Shown here piece after piece: positions 11,690 through 21,936 of a stretch of DNA of 64,000 bases. The notes beneath the pieces are model-generated. The model had not been told where the DNA came from and did not search any database. It saw nothing but the letters and a program-made list of their open reading frames with translations. The DNA is from Lolium rigidum. Its lineage: Eukaryota > Streptophyta > Magnoliopsida > Poales > Poaceae. Position 1 is the first letter of the stretch; every line of letters begins with the position of its first letter. Made by a program: the position numbers and the translations under genes. The DNA lies in contig NW_025899908.1 in NCBI RefSeq assembly GCF_022539505.1, positions 1-64,000 of the forward strand. The letters are read 5' to 3'.

Positions 11690-12620
11690 AGCCTAGCTCG
11701 CTCCATATTAATGGATGGGTCATCAGAATATTTTTGTAGGATATTAATAAGTTCATGCAAGCTGCATTTATCAAGATCAAGTAGAGGTTCTTTTATTTCA
11801 TTTAGCATTTTAACTTCTTTTATTTGTGTATCATTTGTTATCATTGGTGGCTCTTTCTTATCAATAAGCATAGTAGTTTTTTCTTCTTCTATCATTGGTT
11901 CTTTATCTCCTTGTTCTTTTTTTCCCTTTAACTACCCAAACTATTTTTTCTTTGTAAATTATTTTTTAGTTATTGGTAATGTTGCCTTTTTGGCTTGGAT
12001 TTTTAGTAAAAATTTGCTTGAGATAGCTCCCTTAAAGATATCACCCAAGTATGATATCATTTTTCTGCACCTAAAAGTTGCTTGTCATCTTTTGTAAATT
12101 CTTTTTCACAAATATTTAACTTTTTGAGGATAGTATCGATTTTATATTCTTTTTCTGGAAAGTGCCTTTAGAAAGGTGTTCTAAGTGTTCAAAATCTTCC
12201 TTGTTAGGAAGTTCTTTGATACAATTTTAAACTCTTTCTTTTGCTGAGTTAAGTATTGTGATTATATTATCTACTTCCCTATCATGTCCTCGGTAAGTGC
12301 CACAGATATTTTTAAGAGTAAGTCTTGTCCCTACATGTGAGGATAAAATGTAACTTCCCCTTGTGGCTCTATCTAAAGTATTTTTATACCATCCATCTAG
12401 TCCATAATAATAATAAAAGGTTCATATTGTTCTCATCACAGAGAATAGGATCCTCATTATGCATTTTGTTTATTCTTTCCCAAGCATCTCTTATTGTTTC
12501 TCCAAAGCGTATTCATAGGGGGAATTTGTCCAGGTTGGTTCATAGTGCTTAAGGTTGCAAATAAAGTTGATACTAATTTTTATGTGTTTTTGTGTTTTAA
12601 AGAGAAATTAAAACACTAAA
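11690..12620 (-). pseudogene. gag remnant of the gypsy fragment
   Basis: Minus-strand frames contain gag-like text broken by stops. A segment with LDKCSLHELINILQKYSDDP (frame 11560-11895) is the characteristic C-terminal gag region of Athila-like elements. Further 5' lies a segment like 'TIRDAWERINKMHNEDPILC' (about 12440-12500), typical of their capsid region. Several stops and frame changes separate the pieces, so no intact protein is possible. The gene ends abruptly just after the ILQKYSDDPSIN motif, where the element is truncated. Confidence 0.6.
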
Positions 12621-12874
12621 AATAAGACAAATAAAATTACTTTGAAAATCTAAAGGAGAAATAAAAGCTCACAGTGGTGCAGCCTCCCCAAGCTTAGGTG
12701 TTTAACAAGTTTGGTGTTGATGATGCCACAAGATGTGATCACTTTAACTTGATGAAGATGTAGTTTGTGATGTCTCTCTTGCAACTCTACGGCGCCAGAG
12801 AACTCTCTAACAGTTGCCTTGGTAATTGACTTGTGGATGGCACCATGCAACAACCAAAGTGATGTACTTTCTTG

Positions 12875-12894
12875 CAACTCCCCGGCAATGGCGA
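12875..12894 (-). other. Leader/primer-binding-side motif
   Basis: On the minus strand this reads CGCCATTGCCGGGGAGTTGC, close to the TGGCGCC(A/G)TTGCCGGGG motif just downstream of the 5' LTR of many grass gypsy elements. It fixes the orientation of the fragment. It starts TATCGCC rather than TGGCGCC, so it may be mutated. A second related stretch with GGCGCCGTAGAGTTGC lies near 12780-12793. Confidence 0.5.
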
Positions 12895-14390
12895 TAGAAA
12901 ATGTTCTTCATGTCGACAACTATGTGTGTAGCAACTCCTTAGGAGTCCAAGTGGAGAGTGTTGTAGCAAGCGTCTTTTCCCCACAAGGATGACTTGAGGA
13001 TTTATATTAAATTATCTGGTAATTGTCTTATAAGCTGAATTCTTCTTCTCATCTTCTTTTTTACACCCAAGATTGTGAGGCAAAAAACCCCCACACTAAT
13101 TTATTACTCCAAATTATCCAAACTTATACACAAAATAAAATATGTACAAAAGCTAAAGAAAGATAAAAAGGAAAAAGGCTCTAAGGCAGAGACCTAATCC
13201 AAGAGAGCAACCTATCCTATGCTTTACTTTGATCCTATATTGCATCAAAGAAATATCATGAATACACTTCCCCTTCCATTTAGTGAAAGAGCAAACTTTA
13301 GCACTAAATATCTTGCCACCTGCAAAGTAAAGTTTTTGCCTTGTGTCCCCAACTCAACTGTATGGTTGTCAAGCATAAGGTTTTGTATTAGTGATAAGAA
13401 ATATAAGGATAACTAAAAGTAAAGTAAAGTAAACAAACGAAGCAAGAAAGCTAAATAAAAACATTAAAAGGGTAATGGTTTGGGTTTTTTTTTGTGTGTT
13501 TGTGGAGAAAGTATTTTTGGTATTTTAGGATTAATAAATTGCATTAAATTTAAAGTGTGGTAATTGTGTTGGAAATGTGTTTCTAATGATTTAAAATGGA
13601 CCAGGGTTCACGGCTTCACTTGTCTACTCAATATGTGTTTGTTAAGCATTCATATGAGCATTACGTCCTAACATAGAGATGATGCAACACATCTCTCTTA
13701 TACTCCTCAAGAAAGGGAAAACACCAAGAAATCTTGAATTAAGAATCAACAGAGTATAACCTTAAGTAATTTAACATAATGTTTGAATCTTAAATATGAT
13801 ACCTTGAACAAACATGATTATCTAGCTATCACATGATAATTATAGCATAAGCATTCACTTTATTCCTAGTGAGGCAGCAAAAGAAATGTAAATAGCATAG
13901 TAGATCTTGAATTTGTTGTCACTATTCAATCACTTTCACCATGCTGCTCCATCCAATACACACTTCTTCTCACACATGCTCTTACATACAAGTTGGATCA
14001 GAACAAGTACTTAAGAACGGGGTACATGATATATATCTATCAATACATATTATACATAATAGGTTTCAATCTCATATATCAATATCATAGAATAAAGATC
14101 CACCATATATGAATTACATATATGGCCATAATCATGTTGGGCAGCTCATATGGTACTAGACCTATGAAGAACAAGAGAGAAAATATATCAAGTTACTACC
14201 ACAAACCCATAGTATAGAGGTGGACTGCTCCCTGTTCATTATGTTGATGATGGTGGAGACGTTGGAGAAGGTGGAGATCCTCTTGCGGCGGCTCCGATAG
14301 AGTTTCCCCCTCCAATCTTCGCTGGTTCTGGATCTGTTCTAGTGTTTCGGTGTTTCTATGGCGCTCTTCTCGAGGAAGCCTTGGGAAGTC

Positions 14391-14400
14391 CTATATATAG
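14391..14400 (-). promoter_or_regulatory. TATA box of the gypsy LTR
   Basis: CTATATATAG reads the same on both strands here. It is followed on the minus strand by GGACTTCCCAAGG and a leader-like stretch, as expected for an LTR core promoter. Confidence 0.45.
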
Positions 14401-15141
14401 GGGTTTTTAGGTTAGACGGAGTCCCTGGGCGAAAGAATCAAGCGAATCATACGGTCGAGGAGGGAAAGAGCCTAGGTGGCGCGCCCTGGCTGGCCGCACC
14501 ACCAGGTCTCTTTTGGCCCTCCTGGCCCATCTGGTCAGGTCCAAGTTCTCCAGATGCTTCTCTTGACGAAATATTGACATTCCCAGAATCCTAGCTCAAT
14601 TTCAATTCATTTAGGTGTGTGAAAGTTAAGGGGATCATTGGTAAATCCCCCCCAAAAATACAAAACATGGATATAACATCATATATGTTGCAAAATATGT
14701 GTCAACAAACTACAAAGTCCATGAATGAATTTTACATGCATCAATGCTTCTGTGGCATCTACTGATGGTGGTAATGGCCCGACTGGGCTGGCCCACTTGG
14801 CCGGGCCGGCCACCCCTCCCTTTTTTATCCTTTTCCTTTTCTTTGTATATTTTAATATATTAATTCATCCAATCAACATATTAAACATATCCTTTAATTG
14901 CCATTAGTCCGAGACACCTCTTGAACTATTCTGAACATCTTTTGGATTTCTCTGGAACCATATTCCGAATATATCTATCAACTCCGATGAATTCAAAACT
15001 ACCTTTAGTTTCGTTGAACCCTTAAGTGTGTTACCCTACGGTTCGGGAATAACCTAGGTATTCACCCGATGACTAGGTCACCGACCATATGATCACTAGG
15101 GGGGTCTGGAGAACGATTGTCATCACTATGTATTCCACAAT

Positions 15142-15290
15142 AAGAAGTGAGCCTAGCTCACTTGGTTAGGGAAGTGGATGTACAACCCAGCCACCCAGGT
15201 TCAAGTCTCCAGGGACGCGAATTTGGGTTCTTATTATTTAAAAACAAAATCACTGTAGGGGCTTCCCTTACCGTATTCCTTTCAAAAAAA
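15142..15290 (+). mobile_element. tRNA-derived SINE with 14-bp target duplication
   Basis: The 149-bp insert is flanked by perfect 14-bp direct repeats, ATGTATTCCACAAT, at 15128-15141 and 15291-15304. Inside lie a Pol III A-box-like GCTCACTTGGTTAGG and a B-box GGTTCAAGTCTCC 35-40 bases later, spaced as in a tRNA head. The tail is an A-run ending just before the second duplication. These are the hallmarks of a SINE. The length and head resemble grass SINEs, but I cannot name the family with certainty. The insertion lies in the gypsy LTR and is therefore younger than it. Confidence 0.85.
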
Positions 15291-16104
15291 ATGTATTCCA
15301 CAATGATATGATTCTTGTTTGAACCTATGCAACTGGTCTTATTACTTTTGTTCATTCGATACATGCACTTGTCCGAGACATGATCATCAGTATCTCGATA
15401 CCTAGTTCGATCTCGTTACCGACAAGGCTATTTCGCTCGTTCACATGTGATTACATCCCCATGACCTAGTCATTAGCTGCGCATGTTTCATGGATGTTAT
15501 CTCATCGAGTAGGCCCTATGTTGAGTTTCTCCTGCTTGAGCTGCCCAGTTATGTGTCGTGCCCACCCACCAAGGTATCTTCGCATAGAACAAAGTTTATT
15601 ATTTCACCTTTGGATAGGGGTCAACTTGATGCTCCTATACTTTCTCAACCATATCTGAGAAACCAGCTCGATATAACCATCCTAGTTCAAATTTGAACGG
15701 ACGACTACGCTGAGACATGGATGTTCCAGTGGTTAATAGTATAGGAGCATGATTCGACAAAGCCTCAATCCAAGGTAGAACTCGTACACAGATTAGAGGG
15801 AATTTTTGTTCCCAATCTGAGTCCATCGGTACGCGACCTAAACCCGCACTTTGTACTTGTCGTTAAGGTGTTATTAATTTTTAACGCATGACCAAGGTCT
15901 AGGGTTTAAAATAGGCATGCTCAAGACGCAACAATCTATGTACGGCCAAAAAATAAATAACTCGTCGCCAAGACACAAGACACACATCATGTATGAGGCA
16001 CCAGGCGAGACCAGAGCTTGTGATCCTCCCACGATCGAAGCAGCGAACAAGGATTACGCGGGATCATCTTCCAGGATGCTGCAGGAGCCGCATTTTCCCC
16101 TTGT

Positions 16105-16849
16105 TCACTTCCACTTGCGCCCGAACATCTTCTTGTGCCTGCCATACTTGCCGTGCTTGAACTTGCCATGCTTGAACTTGCCGTGGTGGTGGCCGTGACC
16201 GTGTCCATACATCCCGTAGGCGCCGGCGTGGGACACTTTGTGAGCACCATATGCTGCAGCTGCGGCGACAGCCCCACCGGCCATCATCCCGCCGACACCA
16301 TGGTTGCCTCCGTACATAGCACCATGACCTGAATGAAAATGGTTTTGAATTAAAGTCCATTGCACCATGACCATCTTTTCAAAAAACAAAATGTTTTCAT
16401 TGATAAATCTGAATACGCATGCTTTTTTTTGAAAGAGAATACGCATGCTTTTTATCCATTGTGAAATAGTTGGACTGATACATTTAAAGCCCTAGATGAA
16501 CATAGCCTAAATAAAGTACAACAAAAGCATAAATACCATAGGGAGGAACTGGCATTGGTGGCCCATGACCGGGGTAACCAGCTGGAGGGTAGGCTGTAGG
16601 GTGTTGCTGATACCCTGCAGGGTACCCACTCGGAGGATACGCAACGTGTGATGGCTGATAACCACCAGGTTGAGGATACACACCGGGAGGCGGATAATGT
16701 CCAGGTGGAGGAGCATATCCTTGTGCCGGGGGATATGCACCTACCGGGACAGGGTAGCCAGGGTATCCCGGCGGAGCAGGGTAGCCACCAGGGTACCCTC
16801 CATGAAACCCTCTATCGGCGTCCGTACTTTTGTCTTTTCCACCTTCCAT
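16105..16849 (-). CDS. Glycine/proline-rich protein (GPRP, glycine-rich protein A3-like)
   Basis: There are two coding exons: 16849-16537 and 16328-16105. The intron is GT-AG in phase 1, with donor TATG|GTATTT and acceptor TTCATTCAG|GTCATG. The product is 178 aa. Residues 1-105 are an acidic start (MEGGKDKSTDADRG) followed by repeated GYP/YPP units rich in Tyr, Pro and Gly. Residues 106-178 hold an Ala-rich hydrophobic stretch (GGMMAGGAVAAAAAYG) and a basic His/Lys tail with KFKHGKFKHGKYG repeats. This architecture is that of the small plant GPRP family, whose biochemical role is unsettled. A 5'UTR intron is likely: minus-strand donor CCAG|GTAACC at 16968/16967 and acceptor TTTAG|GTCAG ending at 16861. 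The start codon lies 12 bases after that acceptor, and a TATA-rich motif is at 17079-17087. The gene looks intact. Confidence 0.9.
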
Positions 16850-17078
16850 GTCCTTCTGACCTAAATGGAGTACAAGTACAACTATAGATATGCAATACTT
16901 TTTCAGTAAGGAAGATGTCATAACATTAACATGATTTACATTTGCGAGCAAGAGTACACGAGGTTACCTGGATATCGGTGAGCAATGTGGTGCAAAGGTG
17001 AAGAAAATGGCGCTAGCAATGACTAAATGGGAGGCCAATTCTATACGGCTAACAGCTTCGTCTCATGCCATGAACGCG

Positions 17079-17087
17079 TATATATAT
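17079..17087 (-). promoter_or_regulatory. Likely TATA box of the GPRP gene
   Basis: A TATATATAT run lies about 110 bases upstream (minus strand) of the predicted 5'UTR splice donor. This is the expected place for the core promoter. It is a prediction only. Confidence 0.4.
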
Positions 17088-17333
17088 CGTGTTTATTCAA
17101 GGCAAGTTACCTATCTTTAGGCCGGGTTCTATTTACTGAGTTGGTGCACGACAGGGACCGCAAAAAAATTATCTCGGACAGCCAAGCAGCGAGCTCTATT
17201 TGCTGGCACCGAATTGATCGGTCGCCTGTGATGCAAAAGAAGTATTCCCGTTCACATCCTGAGCGAAAGCCTCTGTTACGATGGACCTAAAAAAGGCAGA
17301 TATATAAAGAAATGAAATGTCAAGTTAACAAAA

Positions 17334-17405
17334 TCCGTCGTAGTCTAGGTGGTTAGGATACTCGGCTCTCACCCGAGAGACCCGGGTTCAAGTCCCGGCG
17401 ACGGA
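17334..17405 (+). tRNA. tRNA-Glu (CTC)
   Basis: This is a 72-nt cloverleaf. The acceptor halves TCCGTCG/CGACGGA pair. The D-arm is GTCTAGGTGGTTAGGAT. The anticodon arm CTCGG-CTCTCAC-CCGAG puts CTC at the anticodon, reading GAG. The T-arm is CCGGGTTCAAGTCCCGG, so A and B boxes are intact. No intron and no encoded CCA. A run of T follows directly (AATTTTTTT), a Pol III terminator. The mature sequence is identical to the copy at 28541-28612, but the flanks differ. Confidence 0.96.
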
Positions 17406-19139
17406 ATTTTTTTCGTTCGTTTGGTCAATCTGCAAGAAAACGACTCTGTCACTTTGATGAAGATTGAAGAGAGACCATCTTCGATCTCATCGTCATTTTT
17501 TTTTTACTGAGGATTCCGTAGTGTCTCGACACATCCCGACCTTCAACCATCCCGGGGAATAGAACTGCGATGCTTCGATCTACCACACCACCGTCGCTTC
17601 TCCGACAACAACAGCGGCCCTGGTTGCAGCCACACCACCACCACCAGAGTGGGTTCCTATTACTTGCCTAGGTGGAATTTGTCGATTTGCGCGTTCAGGT
17701 CTCGTGATTTTTATTCCGTCATGTGTGATTATTTCCCTGTCTTAGAGTAACCTGTACAATTTTTTTGGTCATCACATACCACATGACAGGTCTTTGGAGT
17801 GCTTTTTTTTAGGATGTGATTGGATTGCCTTCATTATGCGTTCGCTGCGGATCATTCTCTCTAGATTTGCTTCTTGCAAGCTGTTGAGCTGGGTATCAAT
17901 TTTGCAATGTTCTTCTCATATCGTGCCAAATTTACGTGTCTTGTCACTCTAGAAATCTTTTTTTGCGGGTCGTCACTCTAGAAATCTGGTGGAAGGAACT
18001 GCTCACAATGTAAATTCATTGACTAAGAGCTTAATTGGGCTAGCCTCTATCTAGCCTTTGAGATAAACTCAGCATAGAAGAGCTTTGGGCTGTCGATTAG
18101 TTGGCTTTTTTCCATTTGTTCTTTCTGTACTCCCTTTGATTGGATATTGTGGATTCATAAACGGTTGTGTGCATCTTACCTATGCGGATGTTGGGTGTAA
18201 TGCTTGATACTTCGAGTAATAAAGCGCCCTTTATCGAAAAACAAGAGCTTTGGGTTTTATATGGTCTTCATTGATCTTTGTCTACTAGTACCAGTATTTG
18301 ATCATTTTATTCAACTAACTCTGATTTGCAGCAGAACATGTGCTCCAGTGGCACAAATGGGTCCGAGAGGGTTGATGGCTTCAAAATAGCAATGTCATAT
18401 TTTTACGAAAACAGGTACACCATCATCCTTAATTTGTTTTGGTAAATTTGAGACATTGGTTTGTTAACATGTGAGCTGGGGACAACATGTCAAAAAGATT
18501 GTCTATGGAGTCTTATCTAATTAAGAGTCCATGCTAGTTTTCTTGGTTTCTCTACCTCTTCGGTGGTTTTGCCGGTGAGAGGTTAGATTTTCTTGTGGGG
18601 TTCTTTATGGGAACAAAAAACAGTTGTGGCAAAATGTCATTGCAAAACAGATAAACAACTATGAGAGTTTTGGAGAGAATAAAGAGTTTTCAATAATACG
18701 TGGTTTCTTTGTGATCAGGCCCAAAAAAGTGTATTTATAAGTTTCGGAAAAAAATGAGATTAATCATGCACGTTAATATGCCATTGCTACTTATGCATAC
18801 CAAATTTGAAGGAAAAATGACCAACATGATTGTCTTTGGATACATGTATGTTCCTAAAACTCTTGGGACATGGGAGCCTCGATAAAATTATGAGCTGGAA
18901 CAAATCCAGTGAGGACGTCCGTGGCCTTACGGCAACGCGGCCGTGGTTGTAGCAGCAGCAGAAGGAACCGTACCGTGGAGAGATCAAGTGTATCCAATTC
19001 AGATCTGGACTGTAGCCGGCGTATCGTTAAGGTGAAATCAGTCAACAATTTAATCCTAATTAGTTTTAGCTGGTCCTATAGGACAAAAATACCCTTTTCA
19101 AGTTTTCTTAGTGGGGTTTTGGATTGTACCCTTATATCT
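17406..19139. other. No gene recognised
   Basis: After the tRNA terminator, a GC-richer stretch at 17540-17700 could be an old exon (acceptor and donor-like motifs, no domain). The rest is AT-rich with T runs. No frame is long or domain-bearing enough to support a gene. Confidence 0.4.
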
Positions 19140-20900
19140 ACTGGTGGTAGTTTGTACGGAAGGGACTGAACTTTTGTTCGGCTGCATCGCCAGTACCTTA
19201 ATGCTTACATACAAGTACAATGTGAGAGGAAGGACAATTATAGGATACAACCCTGAAGAGACGAGGAAGCGATGACAGAAGGTGCAGAAAAACAAGTGAT
19301 ATTTCTCTCTGCTGATATCTTTGCACTGCAACCATAAGCAAATTATAATGGAACATCATAATTCAGAAAGACGATATTTTGTCCCATACCTAATATAGGA
19401 AAATGTAAGGCTGTCAGCCCTTCTAGCTTTCGTACGATCTTTCTAGAAAAAGTTACTTGTTTATCTGAAGTTGGAAGGGAGAGAGATGCTCATTTGATGT
19501 TCAATCTTTGGATCTGGATACCATTATATCTCTTGATGTTTTAATCTCTTTGACCTTTCTCTCCATCAGTATATCTTTGCTCATAATTGTTGAGATGGCG
19601 CAACCGTGCAATAATTTGTTTGGCGTATTTATGTTGTTGGAGTGCTATGAAAATTACGGCTTGTCTTCTTGGGTTCTGTACCTCTTGGGCGGTTTCAGGG
19701 TGTTAAGTTAGAAAACCTTGTCTGTTATATTGATATATAGGAGCAGCACACAAAGAGAGGCCTAGGACATCTGGGCAAGGTAAAAAAAATAAGGATTCAA
19801 GCTAACTAATAATTTCTGCAAGATGTTTTGCGCCGGCTAAAATCCAGTCCTTGCAGAAAAAGTTCATTGTAGCCTTGTTGGACAGATACACGATTATATG
19901 AGTTTTGAAGGGAACACAGAGTGGTTCATGAATACGATGGAGAATGCTAGAGTTTTCTGGATTTTTTGAGGTCTGATTTCTTGTTTGTGTGCGAGAGAGA
20001 TGGCAAATGGGGAGCCTTTTTTTATAGAAAGTGGAAGTTTTCATTATCCCAACCTCTGCATCATAGATTCTTGTTTCTGTGTGAGAGAGACGGCAAATGG
20101 GGAGCCTTTTTTTTTATAGAAAGTGCACTCTCAAAACAAAAAAAGAGCTTAATCAAAAAGTGTGACGGGCCACACACAAAGCAGTTGTTCAGCCTACTAA
20201 ACAAAAGATATACTGCCTAATTCCTATGTCCCCTCTCTCAGTAAAGGAGAGGGGGTATCTGTTTATTTGTCATTTCCAACCTCTTTTAGAACACTCTGTT
20301 GTTCAAAATTATTTATGTTGTTGCTGAGCTCTGGATTTTTGGTGATCTACTGATGGTGGCTTATAGGAAACGGCCTGAACTTTTGTTTGGCTGCATCGCC
20401 GCTACCTTGATGATAACATACAAGTACAATGTGAGAGGAAAGACAATACTAGGGTAAGAGGCGAGGAAGCAGCGGGAGAAGGTGGACAAAAGCAATATTG
20501 ATATTTCTTTCTGCTGATATCATTGCACCCCAAACATAAGCAGATTATATTGGGAACATCAGAATTCAGAAAGGCCACACTTGGTCATATACTGTATATT
20601 AGAAAATATAAGTCTGCCAGTGCCAGCCCTTCTAGCTTATCTATGCTCTTCCTAAAAAAAGTTGCATTGTTTATCTAAAGTTGCATTGCATTGTTTATCT
20701 GTGCTCATTCGATGTTCTAATCTTTGGACCTGGATTTCATTATATCTTTTGATGTTTTAACATCGCTGGCCTATCCGTACATATATAGTTTACTCATAAT
20801 TTTTGAGATAATGCAACCGTGGAAGATTTTGCTTGGCGGAATTCTTGCCGTTGTTGCAGCTACATATCTTTTCCTGACTGAAACCTTCAATGGCTTACTT
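19140..20900 (+). repeat. Tandem duplication of about 600 bp, copies 1.2 kb apart
   Basis: Copy A (about 19150-19740) and copy B (about 20350-20900) match in order. Shared pieces include CTGAACTTTTGTT(C/T)GGCTGC, ACATACAAGTACAATGTGAG, TTTCT(C/T)TCTGCTGATATC, the AATTCAGAAAG stretch, GCCCTTCTAGCTT and 'CTTTTGATGTTTTAA' variants. Several differences per 50 bases show that the duplication is old. Neither copy has a convincing open frame, so this is either duplicated noncoding sequence or decayed exons of an unrecognised gene. Confidence 0.7.
19968..20130 (+). repeat. Short tandem duplication
   Basis: The motif AGAGA(T/C)GGCAAATGGGGAGCC followed by a T-run and ATAGAAAGTG occurs twice, about 93 bases apart. 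It nests inside the larger duplication and occurs only between its two copies. Confidence 0.7.
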
Positions 20901-21936
20901 TTGCTTTCGGTGTGGTGGTGATAATTTGTTCCATGATAACCTAGACAAAATAAAACCACTACTATTTTGGTTGATTGGTTAGTCTTGTCATTTTTACATG
21001 CTCGCTTGTCTAGTTCTTTTACTAGATTTTGGATCTGCTAAAGAGCTTTGGATGGATGATTCACTGAGTTCTTTATAGAGAATTAGTGGTGGTTTTCTGG
21101 GTGCTGGGTGCTATTCCGATATGCAAGGTGTATTTCCTGAGCACGGTCTCTGCCTATGATTGACCCTAAAGATGTTCTCCGAACTAAACATCTCAAGATT
21201 CGTATAGAAAACCAAACAACTAGAGGACGGTACCGTCCTTCAGAAAAAATTAACACTGAAAAGTAAGCGGGTTCATTTGAAGACTAACGTAGCAAGACAA
21301 TATAAGCGCTGACGCTTGCAATAATATTCAGAAATCAAAATCATGACAATTTGCATTAGCATTACACTGGGTTTTTGGCAGAATAATATACTAGCATTTT
21401 GCACATGCCCGATAACAACACCAGTTTTAAGTCTCCTATCCGTTTCAAAAAAAAAAAGTCTCCTATCACAACAATCTAAAAAATAACATGTCTACCTCCT
21501 TCAGTGTAGTAGGCGTCTAAGCATTTCTTCAATCAGATACCAATGAAGAGACCCAAATTTCTCACAAATCCCGCTCAACGCTTGGTACCCTACCAATGGA
21601 ACACCGGGAGAAAGCAAGCGTTCTGTTTATCCAGCGCAATGGTTACCACCATTTAAAACGAAAACTGGTTCCGACAGAGCTAGATCGTCATGATATCAGC
21701 CGTCCCACAGTATATGATATCAAGAGGCATTTTTAGCTCCAAGTTTCTTCCAGGGTCAGACACAAATTACGGGCATGCAATCCCTCATGATACATTACCC
21801 AGGACAGTTCAGAGTTTTCCCCCATGGTTAGCTCCAGCAGGGGAGATAATTTTATGCAGAAGAAATAAGCGATCAAACATTGATGAAACATCACAGGCTT
21901 TCTCACTACATTAGAGGCTCAGTCAACCGCATTCAA
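20901..21936. other. Intergenic plus 3' flank of the aminopeptidase gene
   Basis: No gene is supported. The last 250-300 bases before 21937 are presumably the 3' UTR of the minus-strand aminopeptidase. A strong polyadenylation signal was not picked out. Confidence 0.4.

Larger units (their letters stand above)
11600..15880 (-). mobile_element. Truncated gypsy (Athila-like) retrotransposon, 5' part only
   Basis: Read on the minus strand, the order is LTR-like sequence with a TATA box (about 15880 down to 13000), a primer-binding-side motif (12894-12875), then a decayed gag (about 12620-11690). The sequence then changes to unrelated GGCCGGC-rich DNA. No protease, RT or integrase is present, so everything 3' of mid-gag is gone. 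The long leader with a GCCATTGCCGGGG motif and the gag wording match large wheat/barley Athila-type gypsy families; this is recognition from memory, not a search. The exact LTR ends could not be defined. A SINE is inserted in the LTR at 15142-15290. Confidence 0.6.

Noticed and set aside
16648..16887. Plus-strand frames over the GPRP exon
   Set aside because: These are shadows of the Tyr/Pro/Gly repeat coding sequence on the minus strand.
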